A stretch of 64,000 bases of DNA, taken from positions 70,458,052-70,522,051 of the forward strand of contig CM048591.1 of NCBI GenBank assembly GCA_026413225.1. Direction: 5' to 3'. The notes beneath the pieces are model-generated. The model was not told the origin of the DNA. It saw only the letters and a program-made list of their open reading frames with translations, and searched no databases. Made by a program: the position numbers and the translations under genes. Shown here piece after piece: positions 11,417-22,070 of this stretch; the stretch's first letter is position 1; the number at the start of each line of letters is the position of its first letter. The DNA comes from Otis tarda (lineage: Eukaryota > Chordata > Aves > Otidiformes > Otididae).

Positions 11417-14370
11417 TCCTCCACTCTGCCAAATGATTTAACCTAGCGTAAACTTGATGTAAGATCAAAATCTGCCTCGTTGTTAAACTGAGGTATTCAT
11501 AAACCTGAATTTCATAACTATCCTTCTAAATCTGCCAGAAATTTAAGTGACACCCACAAGTACTGGATTGAATGTCGAGGTATATAACTATATTTCATAG
11601 AGAGCATGTCAAATGAGGTGTGCAAGCTAAGAGTTGAGTAATAAAAAATTAAGGTGCTTAACATCTGGCATTTTTTTGTATGGTTATAGCTTAAGTAAAA
11701 CTTCACAAAGAAATCCCAAATGTTTGTATTTGGTTGCATTTAAAAAAAAAAATTCAAAAACCCCTTTGACAAAATCTGTGGATTTGGTGTGACTGTAATT
11801 GAGAACAGGAGTCTACGGAGCAGTACAGGTTCAAGTGGAGGTTTATTTGTCCTCCTCTTACTAGCAAAGATGTTCAAGACAGAAAACAGTAAACATGATA
11901 TGGCATTCACAAACCTGAGTGAACCTGCAGTGTCAGCAGTCTGGAAATCAACACCATTTAGTACATAACGTAAACATTCTTGCTACAGAAACAACAAACA
12001 AAACAAAATCCCAGATTGCAAATTTCACAGTGCTTGTAGGGTAGACATTTACAGTATTGTATTACCATTGAAGCTAAAATTGTGAAATTCTATGACACAC
12101 TTTAAGTTTAAATTATCATCTGGGTTCTGCCAATACCAAACACCAAGCAACTCCGTGAAAATATTCTAAGTTATATCTCCTATCAGAATAGGAATTGGAT
12201 ACATTTATCAAAGCAAAGGTATTGTACAGAGGTCACACTTTGAAAGTTTATTCCGCCTTTGGAGAAGTATTCAGTTCCAGAGGTATCCACCTTTTAACTG
12301 TGTGGATTCTCTCTCAAGCCTAAGGAAGCAACCAAAAGAGAATTAGCTTTTTAAGTGCAATGACTGCACATCAAATCAGTCACCTTTCAGTGAATTACAA
12401 TGAGTGTACCAGCTATTGAATCAAAATTATCACCTCATAAATCATACCAGGATCAAGTCAATGTCAGATACACTGCATGGTTGAGTAGATATTTCCCTTG
12501 GTAAATTAAAATCCTGATATCCTACAGCTGCTAACATTTACAAAAGCAATTATATTCAGAACTGATCTAGTATAACTTCCTTGCAAAAATTCTGATGTGG
12601 TAGTTTTTGGGTAGTTATTATACTTGCCTTTAGAGGGAAGACAACAAATTGGATTTTTCATGTGTCCAATTTAATATTAATTCTAACATGGTCATCACGC
12701 TTTGTAGAGCAAATTACTAAGCAACAAATACTGCACTTGTATCTGGAAAGTCTTTTTGCTTTATGAGATTTACTGTAAAAGAAAGAGATCAGCAGAAGTC
12801 TTAGGTCTTAAAAATATATATTAGAGCTTAGAAATAGTAATTTAACAAGATGTAATGAAGTTGTTCAATCAGACATAAGTAATCTCATACAGTAAGATTA
12901 CCGTAACAGTCTTTCTAACAAATTTATAACAGTTCAAGTTTTATCACTATATTTTCCAGACAGAAAATTTAAAATATATACTTTGATTTATAATTGTGTA
13001 ACTCATATTATAGATACATTTAAAGATGAGGTAATACGATTTTTCAATTATTTGAAATAATTTGAAAAAGTCAAAATATTCCAATAACAACCTTATTTAG
13101 AGAATGTTATACTTCTTTGCTTTGAAATTTTATATTTAGTACATTTTTTACTTTACCTTGTGATTTACCACATAAAAGTTAACTAGCTCACTCAATCTGT
13201 TTTACAAAAAACCTGTTTCAAAATTAAATATTTTGTTCCAAATCAGAATGAAAACTAATTTTTAAAGTTTACTGTATTTTGAGAAGTAAAACCTCTTCTT
13301 CCTATGCAACTACTCAAGATAAACATTTTGAATTAGTATTCTCATTATTTTAATCATAACTGCTTTTGGAATAAATAACATACACTCATTTATATTTTAT
13401 TTACCATAAAGCTTTTTTCTATAATACTAAGGTCAAATGTTTTAACTTACTGCCCTCAGAAATTAAAGTTGCTATTATTCCATTTTCCCAAATGTCAGAA
13501 ACAACAGAGTAGGAATCAATTATTTCCTGCAGCATTATTAAAATATTGTACTTCCAAAGAAAAGAAAGTGAACACTGCAAAATTAAAATTAAAGTGACAA
13601 AGAACTGAGATGATAAAAAAAAATATCTGCAAGATTGACCCAGAGGTTATTTTTTTCCTTTTTTTTTTAAGACAAGGAAATTTGAACAGTAAGGCTGAAT
13701 GAAAAAAAAAAAAAACAGCAGTAAATATTCATATATGCATTTTGGATGGAGACATGGGAGAAGGGATAAATTTCAGGTGGAATAAGCCATTATTTACAAC
13801 AAACTGAAGTCACTGGGAACTGTTTAGTCAATTCTCTCTCCCCTAACATGGATGTGGAGTCTGTGACAGTTAGAAAATAACAATATTTTATGTCAATAAC
13901 TTCCACATGTACTTTCCAGCTATTCATACAGGTAGTTTTGAAAGTGGAAGCACAAAGCAAGAACTTTAAGAAAGGGGACATTAAGAAAATAAATTCAAAA
14001 CCATAGTGATTTAATACTATATCTTTCCAGACCACTAACCCTACAAATATGGAATATTTCCTAAAGTTATACATTTTGCATCCTGTGTTGAACTGACAGC
14101 ATGTGTTTCTGTTTAAATCTCATATAAGTGCAGTTGAAATGCTATTCAAGCTTACAGGTTGAAAAAGATACTGAGCCAGCATATATGATTTCCATGACAT
14201 AGACCAAGCTGTAGAACCAAGCTGTGCTTGTAGCACTAAGCGTGTCTGTTAAGATGTAAAGATCATCACCTTTCAAACTCTTGCTGGAAGTTTTTCTAGT
14301 ATTAGCAGGACAGGCTATGGGAAAAATGCTCTATCATAAAATAGTAAGATAACCCTGAAGGGAAAAGCAG

Positions 14371-14494
14371 TACATATATATTATATTATTATATATTATA
14401 TATATAATGCACTAAAGTAATTTTATGTATATTATAAAATTATTATAATATATAATTATTATATATACACTGCATTATATATTATAATTATATT
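14371..14494. repeat. AT-rich inverted-repeat tract
   Basis: About 124 bases composed almost only of A and T. Arms such as TATATATAATGCA near 14398-14410 are answered by TGCATTATATATTATA near 14471-14486, so the tract could extrude a cruciform or form a hairpin. AT microsatellites of this type are commonly length-variable. Confidence 0.8.
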
Positions 14495-16779
14495 TTGCAT
14501 ACTTTATTAAAATATTTCAACACAAAGCAGTATCAACTCAAATGAGTCCATCATGTAAGCCATAAGAACACATGATTCTATTACATGATTCATAATGTCT
14601 AATATCAGAAGATAAATATTGATCCTTAGAAAATACCGCTAAATGATGATTTTGCAACATCTGGATACTTATTTTTGTTAGGAGGTGAAACATCCTGTGA
14701 TTTTTATAAAATCAATATTGATGAAATGTTAAGTTTGAAGTCTCTGAAGCAATAGTAGACTGGTAGTCTGAAAGAGCTCAGGGATTTTCAAAGGACAGAA
14801 TTATTGGAGCCAACCTCATATCCAAGGAAAACAAACCATATGATTCGTAACGCACAATTTATTTGACAAATTTTCCTGCTTCTTTGCAAATTAGCCACTA
14901 ACAAATGCAATGTTCTCTGACATTCATTATTCAAAATTACTGGTGAACACAGTGAGCTAATAATTTCTGGTTAACACATCATTGTTTAGAACACTTAATT
15001 TGTGTTGTTTCACTCATGAATATAGCAGATGTTATATTGCCTGTTTCCTCATAGAACAACTTGTATCAATAATCATTACCTGTGTGAACCTTAAACTATG
15101 CATGTGCATATTATATTCAACATAAGAGCACTAATTGTGTAGAGTGAAATTGATTTTGCTGTGATATTCATGTTTATTTTTTCAAGCTTTCCTTTAATAT
15201 TTGTGCTTGTGAAGCTGTGTTTTTTTTAGAAAAATACAGAAAAGAAAACTGAAAAGAAAATGTTCTTACACATCCAGGATGACTTAACTGAAAATTAATA
15301 TTCATCAAATATTGATCAGTATATTTTCAGCATACAACACATTCCATATGCAAAGCTGGAAACAGAAAGACTGTTCTCAAATTGAGAATCATTACCAGGA
15401 AAAGTGCAGCCTAGATCTCAAATAATAAATAGGTATGCATATTGATATTTTCCTCCACAGAGGTAACAAATATTAACATAAATTATTCCAGAGGTATACT
15501 CGTAAATTGAAAAATTGAAGTTTAATGAACATAGCAAAATTATGTCTATATTTCTCTCAAGCATCTGAGAAAAAATGAAAATATTCTCATTTACTAGGAA
15601 AGGAGCAGAATGTAACAGAGAACATGTATTTGCCACTTATTTAAGAAAAAATAAAAAAGTTTAACTTTTCAGGAGGTAATCCAAAACACAATTTTTCTGA
15701 AGACTAGTTTCTCAGTACAGTCCTTTGCATTATATTTTTCTAAAATTTCTATCCTAATGACTACAATGCTTTAATCTAGATAAGCGATTTTATTTACAAG
15801 TAGTTGGGTTTTTTTATTAAAGCACTGCATAGAAGACCAGTGTATCTCATTGTTTTTTAATACTGGATACAAAAACAAATAGCACAGGTGTCAACTTGCC
15901 TGTTATTTTTTTTCCCCCTTGCAGCCCCTCAGAGATGACCGATAACTTTTGTTAGTTCAAATATTTAATCCTATTTCAATAGAGATATAGATGCTGACAT
16001 ATCAGATCTTTATGAGCATTAAACAATCACATTTTCAGTCAGCTCGTATTAAAAAGGTCCACAGCACAAGGACAGATGCTGTGTTACAAATATGGGAAAG
16101 CATGTGAACAGGTACGGCAAAACTAAGGTTAAAGTGATTAAATAATTCTATTTAAGTGATATACTAGGTAACTCTGAACATAAAGAAGGAGATACAGTGC
16201 AAAGCATGAAATCAAGCTTGAGATCAGTTCAAATGTCTGTTTTGTTTGCCAATTTTTGCATTCATGTATTTTTTATGTTCATATATCATAAGCACAGAAG
16301 GATCAGTACCTTTGTGTTTCCCATCATAAACAATTTAAACTAACCTTGTTAAGATTCTGTATACTTTTGGATAATTTAGAAGATTGTTTCTGTTCATAAT
16401 TCAGAATCTCTGAGGGCCTCATGATAAATAATTAATTATAACTGCTATTGAATTTCAGTATTTTTATTTTTTCATGCTGAAACAAGGACTGTATCTTATG
16501 TACCCAAGAACAGGATTTCAATTTTCATGTTTTCATACAAATCTTACTGAATTCTAGGGACACAGCCAATAAAATCCATTTATAATTACTTTAGTTTTGA
16601 CAAATTTAACAACTGAAACAGAAAGTTTCTAAGCTGGTTGTTTGCCTTCAGTTGAACAGTCTGAAAAATTTCAAATTTCACTCTTACTCAGAAGTAGGCT
16701 AGCGACCAGGGCAGAGACATGCCAGAAAAATACGATGCTGGAACTAACTAAGCAGAAACACAAACAAAAATGGCAGAAG

Positions 16780-16860
16780 AGGGGTCAGCAAGGGATGAGA
16801 AGACCCAGGGGGAGGAAAAAAGGGGGAAAAAAAAAAGCAAAAAGAAAAGAAAAAGAAACG
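16780..16860 (+). repeat. Purine-rich tract
   Basis: Plus-strand G/A-rich low-complexity sequence with GGGGGAGGAAAAAAGGGGG-like segments. The basic 75-residue open frame that covers it is a composition effect. Confidence 0.75.
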
Positions 16861-17317
16861 CTTGGATAAAGGTATTGAGACTGGAAGAGTTACTAATTAA
16901 GTTCTGTCTTGTGAAGATCCATGCAGAAAAAGCATGAAGTAGGAGATAGGGTCTAGCAGAGAGGGAAGAGCTGACTGGAAGAACAGGATACATAGTTGGC
17001 CTGAAGAAACAGAAGGGAGACAGACTGAAGCAGAAGCAGGGGCTGTGAGCATTAGGGAGCCCTCTCTTCCTCTAAGCTTCCTTTGAGCTTGCTGCTCATC
17101 ACTCTGTATCTGTCAGCAGGTATCTCTGACATGTACTAGAAACAAACAAATTTATTCATTCTTCAGTGCCAGTTTGCCTGTGGAACAACTACCATTTCCA
17201 TACTTGCGTAACAATTGGCAGTGGAACAGCCAGCAAATGTGTACACTCACTTCCTTATTGCACATGGGTGCTCTTATCTCTGGCACATAACAGAAGAGTC
17301 GCAGAAAATCCTCCTTC

Positions 17318-17322
17318 CCTAG
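17318..17322. repeat. Left target-site duplication, CCTAG
   Basis: Five bases directly before the TGTGCTGG start of the outer LTR. They match GCTAG after the ACAACA end at 19088 in four of five positions. A 5-bp duplication agrees with the clean 5-bp duplication around the solo LTR at 25496. Confidence 0.6.
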
Positions 17323-17620
17323 TGTGCTGGTTTTGGCAGGGATGGAGTTAATTTTCCTCTCAGTAGGTTGGTGTGTTTTGGATTTCATATGTGAAGAATG
17401 TTGATAAATTACACTGATGTTAATGGGCAGATGCTGATGAGACCAAGGACACTGTCTGGCTTTCCGGGTCTCGCTAATGTGCAGGTGCAGGAAGCTGGGA
17501 GGGATACAGACAGAATAATTGACCCAGACTGGCCAAAGAGAGTATTCCATGCCATAAACATCATGCTTAGTGTATAAGTGGGGGTTGGTCGTGGTGGGGG
17601 GCATTTCTCTCTCTCACTCT
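17323..17620 (+). mobile_element. Avian ERV LTR, 5' part (outer, plus strand)
   Basis: Starts with TGTGCTGGTTTTGGC, the hallmark opening of a large avian retroviral LTR group. It runs through a U3-like region to a TATA-like GTATAAGTGGG near 17571. Downstream the sequence changes to reverse-oriented gag, so the LTR is interrupted here and resumes near 18846. The junction position is approximate. This is a fossil regulatory unit. The family is ERVL-like by its 5-bp target duplication and end sequences, but assignment by eye is tentative. Confidence 0.8.
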
Positions 17621-18655
17621 GACAATGGCCACTTCCCTAGACAGGGATCCCAGCTGCCTGGCTTCCCTACCCTGTAATTCCAGGCTACTGGCCCCACTGT
17701 CCCAGTATCGGAGCAACAAGGAGACAAGCTGCTCTCATTGATTATGGCTGAAATCTTTTTGCACTTCTTGCAGCTCACTCAGGGATGGGGATCGGGTGAC
17801 TACCTCCGCTTCCTGTTCTTGAGATGTCCCTGGGTCCTCATCATCTTTCATTACGCAAACTGATTTTTTGTGTATTTCTTCTGTACAAGGGCAACTGATA
17901 CTGGCACAGGTTGTTTTTTTTGTTTTATCTACGGTATTGCTTGCCGGGGTTTGAGTAGCCACAGTGCCTGGGTGTTGAAGCAATTGCAGTGCCCGTAGTG
18001 GGAACTGGAGTAGCTGCAGTGCCTGTCGTGGGGGCTGGAGTATCAACAGCGTCTGTCGCCGGGGTTGGAGTATCCACAGTGCCTGCTGCCAGGTTATAGC
18101 AGCCACAGTATTCTTAAATAGTTTTTTAAACTTAATCAAGATCAAGATCTGAGATAGCTGCAAGAGACCTGCAAAGGGTATTCAAAACCCTCAATAGCTG
18201 TTGAAATTAGCCTGGCCAAGTGGGGGAAGCTGCAAACAGATGTTCCCTCTGCGGCTTGGCTTCCCGAACTAAAACAAGAGGTATAATTCCAAACAGCGCC
18301 CATGAGATGGCTCCTGAAATACCCGAATGGAGCAGCCGCTGCTGCTTGGCTCTGTGCACAAGCCGCCACCACTGAATACAAGTACAAAACTGGTCCTGTT
18401 ATCAGGGATCTAACCAAACCAGCCAGTGCCACACAGCACAGCAGGGTGATACCTTTAATCCCAGAACTGATAAGCTGTGCATAAGCACTACTGAACAACG
18501 GCAACTAGGGGGCTGCCCAAAACAGCTCTAAAAACAGCTCCAAGAGCAAATAAAACAACATTGTGGGAAGCCATGACCAAACCGGCATACTGAATTCTTG
18601 TAACAAATCTGTTTTCAGATCTGTGTTCAAATTTGTCCTTATCTCAACGCTTCAG
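17621..18655 (-). mobile_element. Avian ERV gag and leader fragment (inverted, fossil)
   Basis: On the minus strand this block carries retroviral leader and the N-terminal part of gag. The segment at about 17735-17800 contains SLSELQEVQKDFSHN, matching the SLSELRDMRKDFSR signature I know from avian ERV Gag proteins, and the DNA down to about 17621 continues along the same Gag. Further upstream, a hydrophobic region (ITLLCCVALAGLVRSLI) is followed by AAAAPFGYFRSHLMGAVWN, which also fits the Gag N-terminus of these elements. A TP-rich 10-residue tandem repeat lies at about 17948-18083. Only part of gag remains, there is no pol or env, and the fossil is clearly broken. It lies inside an LTR of opposite orientation. 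Confidence 0.75.
17948..18083 (-). repeat. 30-bp tandem repeat in fossil gag (TP-rich)
   Basis: Four to five head-to-tail copies of a 30-base unit on the minus strand. Each would encode about ten residues of a VDTPAPTTGT type. The copies have diverged from one another. A proline- and threonine-rich expansion of this kind fits a linker region of avian ERV Gag. Confidence 0.75.
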
Positions 18656-18726
18656 GCCTGACCGGGGGCTTGAACCTCACATCCTCAGATTAAAGTCTGA
18701 TGATCTCCCGACTGATCTAGCCAGGC
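18656..18726 (-). other. tRNA-Lys-like sequence in ERV leader
   Basis: Read on the minus strand, this 71-base stretch has the order of a tRNA. The 7-bp acceptor stem is GCCTGGC with GTCAGGC. The D arm has GATC paired with GATC around AGTCGGGA. The anticodon arm is TCAGA/TCTGA around a TTT-containing loop. The T arm has a GGTTCAAGC core. The D loop, anticodon arm and T loop match tRNA-Lys(UUU). It lies 8 bases downstream of the lysine primer-binding site, in the sense of the retroviral RNA. It is not a host tRNA gene: the fold is imperfect and the context is a retroviral leader. Confidence 0.7.
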
Positions 18727-18734
18727 CCCTTTGA

Positions 18735-18752
18735 GCCCCATGTTGGGCGCCA
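18735..18752 (-). promoter_or_regulatory. ERV primer-binding site for tRNA-Lys
   Basis: On the minus strand the sequence TGGCGCCCAACATGGGGC is complementary, with one difference, to the 3' end of tRNA-Lys. It starts 6 bases after the TCAACA end of the inner LTR, the normal place for a primer-binding site. The match to the tRNA continues a few bases beyond 18 nt into the T loop (CTCAAA, compared with CTCGAA). This marks the boundary between LTR and leader and fixes the orientation of the inner fragment as minus. Confidence 0.85.
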
Positions 18753-18758
18753 AAAGAC

Positions 18759-18845
18759 TGTTGAGGTTTAGCCCCAGTCACCTCACAGTTTCTCTTGCTC
18801 CCTCCCTCTCTCTCTTTTACTTACTGCTCAGTTTCATTTCCATGA
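18759..18845 (-). mobile_element. ERV LTR 3' terminus (inner, minus strand)
   Basis: On the minus strand this short piece ends in GAGAAACTGTGAGGTGACTG followed by GGGCTAAACCTCAACA. That closely matches the end of the outer LTR on the plus strand (19045-19088), which reads GAGAAACTGTGTGGTGACTG and then GGGCTAAAGCACAACA. So it is the U5 end of a same-family 5' LTR, directly followed by the primer-binding site. Its upstream limit, where outer LTR sequence of opposite strand begins, is estimated. Confidence 0.7.
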
Positions 18846-19088
18846 TCGCTGCTCGGGACGGGCTGTCTCTGTCAACAGGACATCAGGTGGTGAGAAAACG
18901 TACATTGTTCATTTTGTATATTTTAGTATCCTTACATGTTCTGTTATTATTGTAGTTTTCCTTTGCTAGTCTAGTAAAATGTCTTCATCTCAACCCACAA
19001 GTTTTCCTTTCTTCCTGATTTCTCTTCCCCCATCCCACTGGGGAGGGTGAGCGAGAAACTGTGTGGTGACTGGGGCTAAAGCACAACA
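18846..19088 (+). mobile_element. Avian ERV LTR, 3' part (outer, plus strand)
   Basis: Plus-strand continuation of the LTR that begins at 17323. It contains GCTCGGGACGGGCTG, a GTGGTGAG segment, CATTTTGTATATT, then the typical CTTCATCTCAACCCACAAG and CCCCCATCCCACTGGGG blocks, and it ends in CACAACA. The order and content match the downstream half of avian LTRs of this type. It is followed by GCTAG, a probable target-site duplicate. Confidence 0.8.
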
Positions 19089-21108
19089 GCTAGCCGAAAG
19101 ACCATTAAAGTAATTCTCTTCTCCTTATCTCTTCTTTCATACAAAAGTGATTTTTTTAAAAAAAAGTTTCAAAATATAAATTACTCTACATGAAAAAGAT
19201 AGTTGCAGAGGATCATTTTGTGTATAATAGCTGTATACATATATATGATATACTTGCTTTCTACCTTGCAATTTTCTTGCCTACTTAGACAGTTGGAACA
19301 GAAATTGTCTATTGTTTTGTAGAACAAGGGTTTGCTCTTGGTTGAAGTACAATAGTAGCAAGTAGTTGACCCTCTACACGTACCTATGCTCATATACACA
19401 CACAAACATTTTGTGTGCATGGTTGTGGCAAACTTGTACGCAGTTGAACCGCTTAATTGCATATATGGTTTGCAAAGCCAGCCTTTATTTTTAAAAGTAG
19501 ACACAATTTCTGGGTGTACTCATAACTGGAGGTGTTCAGCATTTATTCTGCCAGAAACAAGTGCACACAGGCTGTAGTCAGGACCTTGCGGAGAATCTTC
19601 ACTAAAAATTAGCCGTTTTAACTGCACAACTCTCAGCCATTTTCTCATGTATCATTTGGATAGCAGAATTCTGTGCTTTAACAGTTTTATTGTTCTGTGG
19701 AGCAGCAAATCTTCTGTGAATGTTTTTGCAGTAGTAAATAACTAGTATGTATAACTCTCAACATCACATGCAGAGGTTTGTTGACAACAGATTTGTATGA
19801 GATAAGAATATATCCCTTCTCCTTCCCCAACACCCATCAAATCACCAGCACTACCTGAGCCCTCAAATTGTTGATGCGGTTGACCTTTAAGCACAGCAGG
19901 ATAAATACAGCTTAAAGATTACTGGCATTTGCTCCATTTATGACATGTTTCTCCCAAAACTGGCAAAATGGCTTCACGTTCAGCCATTTTCCTATAGTCA
20001 GTGTTCCTTCAGGGTCCTCTAATCTGCCTCCCCACAAACCAAGAAATTTAGCCTTAAACAAAGATTAGGTTGGCATTGGATTGGTGTCTTAATTGATCTG
20101 CCTAAGGCAGTATAGCAAAAACCATACTGTCAATAGCATGCTATTGACGTATGCTATCAGTCAAGTGATAATATTGTAGAGTCTAGCAATGGCAATGAGC
20201 TGCAGCTCCCCAAAAATGTACAAAAATGCTTATTACTCTTTCATGCTGGTTTTAGTCTTCTAATGTACTGGTAATATATATTTTTAATGAGTTAACAAAC
20301 CCAACTGCAAACTAAGCAGGCCCTCCTGGCAGAGCTACTCCGAGTGCAAGGAATGCCATGTAACTGTGAAAGCCAATGGAGATGCTTTGTGATCTGTGTA
20401 TCCTCTGACTTTCAGCTGCTTAATGCATTCATCACTTCACTCGGAGCAGCCAAACCACAAATATGATTTATATCTTTTCCAGGCAAGCACCTCACCTTAG
20501 CTAACAGGTTAGTCACAACTAGGTCTCAGCAGACATAATCAGGCTTCTTGTTTTCCAGATATGAATATGTAGCGTGCCATTTCAAGTCCAAGTCTTCATA
20601 ACAGTGCTTGGCCTAAGCCTACACAGCATTGTTTTGCTCTGTCATTCCTGAAAACTTTGGGCATTCTGCCCCACAATGAGGCCAGCTGGCCGTTATTTGT
20701 TAGCAGTTACACAAGTAAGAAAATAACGCTGTTAACTTGAGTGCAAGTTTGGTCAATTATTAACTGAACAGGCGGGTACAATTTTAATAAATATTGAAGT
20801 GATTAAAGTGTAAGAAAATTGGTATTTGCAATGACAAGATCAAAAGGCTTAATATGGGTTGCAATAATAAATTAACAAAATTAGCACTAACCTTATCAAT
20901 GAGCAGTTTCTCAACTAACTATAAGAATATTGGCATTTTTCCAGACTGACCTCAAATTAATGTTTGAAGGAGTGCATTTGCATAATACATTACACAGTGC
21001 ATACACAGAGTAGCTAACAGCTTGTTGAAACCATCCTGTTTTCTCACTTAGGCAGAAGCAGAAGGGCAGCTGCTTGCATACTAAGCACCCTGCTTGGTAC
21101 TCCTGTTC
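19089..21108. other. Unique DNA, no gene seen
   Basis: No exon, RNA gene or recognisable interspersed repeat is supported. A perfect 20-base palindrome is at 20129-20148. The rest is ordinary AT-rich sequence. Confidence 0.6.
20129..20148. repeat. Perfect 20-bp palindrome
   Basis: GTCAATAGCATGCTATTGAC is identical to its reverse complement over all 20 bases, with no spacer. It could be a dimeric binding site or a chance palindrome. Confidence 0.9.
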
Positions 21109-21109
21109 C

Positions 21110-21200
21110 GCAGCTGGGGGCGCGCAGGGAACTGATTGGACTTCCTTTAAAAGGCAGAGGTAGGGGTGACCTGTTGATTAGTTCCGTTCATTTCCAGGTA
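21110..21200 (+). promoter_or_regulatory. Possible core promoter (GC, CCAAT, TATA-like)
   Basis: Within 40 bases there is a GGGGGCGCGC GC-rich box (about 21116-21125), an inverted CCAAT box ATTGG (21135-21139) and a TATA-like CTTTAAAAGG (21145-21154), in the order expected of a plus-strand promoter. A donor-like CCAG/GTATAT follows near 21199. The open frame at 21456-22070 lies 300 bases downstream on the same strand. Each motif is weak alone, so the call rests on their spacing. Confidence 0.3.
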
Positions 21201-21455
21201 TATTTGTCTCAGCAAATGTGTGTAAGCAATGACATTTGTGCACTTGATCTATTCAGCGATTACACTTTTGTAACATGCATCTAATTTTATGTTGATTATT
21301 ACTGTGATGCAATACTGTGATGTATTCTGCAACATGAAGAACAGAAATGTAATTCATTGTTTTTATACCTCCCTGCTTTACCACCATGTTTTCTTCTTTT
21401 TTTCTCAAATACTGCTGACACTTCCTTCTTTCCTCTGGACATTTTTCCTTCATAC

Positions 21456-22070
21456 ATGCATTTGACACGCTGCTCGGGACTGCTGACGTGGGCTGGACTT
21501 ACTACCGCAGGCAGGGCCATGCTGGAGCCAGGCAACAACGGTAAGGGTAGCGTCCACAGTTCATTGGGTGGCCATCACCTAGGCACCCTCCACTTCAGAG
21601 CCATGTTAAGAACTAAAGAAACACAAGAGGCAGGCTCAGATGCAATGTTTTCCTTTCCGAAATGGCAGCAACAAATTCCTTGCCTGTGGTGTGAGAGAAC
21701 CAGGGATACACACTTGTGTGGAGAAGAAGATCAGGTTTTCCCAGGCTTCTCTCCTCCCTGTGTGTGGGCTGGTGGCACGGTGTCTGCCCAGGCTGTCCTC
21801 CAAAGTGTCCACACCTGCCGAGGGAGGATTTCACCCCGTTCTGCAGGGAGAACAGCATCCCAGAATCCTGGGGTTTATCAAAGCTCCAGATCAGTCCAGT
21901 GTGTCCCAGGGCAGGATGTTCACAGTCTGATTAGGCATGAGGTGTCGAAAGCATCCTACAAAATTGTGGCAGCTCCTTCTACCAACCAAGGAGGATGGGG
22001 GAAAAATTATGACAGGAAAAAGTGCATTGTGCAAACAGGCAATCACAATTCACACAGAGATTTTTGTTGA
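21456..22070 (+). CDS. Hypothetical 204-codon open frame
   Basis: This is the longest open frame in the window outside the LTRs. It has an ATG at 21456 and extends upstream without a stop to 21357. The predicted protein has no signal peptide or membrane segment after that ATG and has scattered cysteines (PCLWCERTRDTHLC, CVWAGG). I recognise no family. Against a real gene, overlapping frames on both strands are also unusually open, which suggests that local composition lowers the stop density, and a strong donor-like CAACG/GTAAGG lies inside the frame at 21540. It could be part of a noncoding transcript, a decayed gene or chance. Confidence 0.22.
   Translation: MHLTRCSGLLTWAGLTTAGRAMLEPGNNGKGSVHSSLGGHHLGTLHFRAMLRTKETQEAGSDAMFSFPKWQQQIPCLWCERTRDTHLCGEEDQVFPGFSPPCVWAGGTVSAQAVLQSVHTCRGRISPRSAGRTASQNPGVYQSSRSVQCVPGQDVHSLIRHEVSKASYKIVAAPSTNQGGWGKNYDRKKCIVQTGNHNSHRDFC

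Larger units (their letters stand above)
10401..17322. other. Very AT-rich DNA, no gene seen
   Basis: No exon or RNA gene is supported. GC content is especially low from about 12.9 to 13.5 kb. The stretch contains a tandem of near-palindromes at 11350-11416, an AT-rich inverted-repeat tract at 14371-14494, several homopolymers, and a purine-rich patch at about 16780-16860. Confidence 0.6.

Noticed and set aside
17735-18504. Host genes on the minus strand
   Set aside because: The peptides match avian ERV Gag signatures, and the block sits between an LTR terminus with PBS and another LTR.
18656-18726. A functional host tRNA-Lys gene
   Set aside because: It lies in a retroviral leader next to the primer-binding site, its fold is imperfect, and there is no T-run terminator in the expected place.
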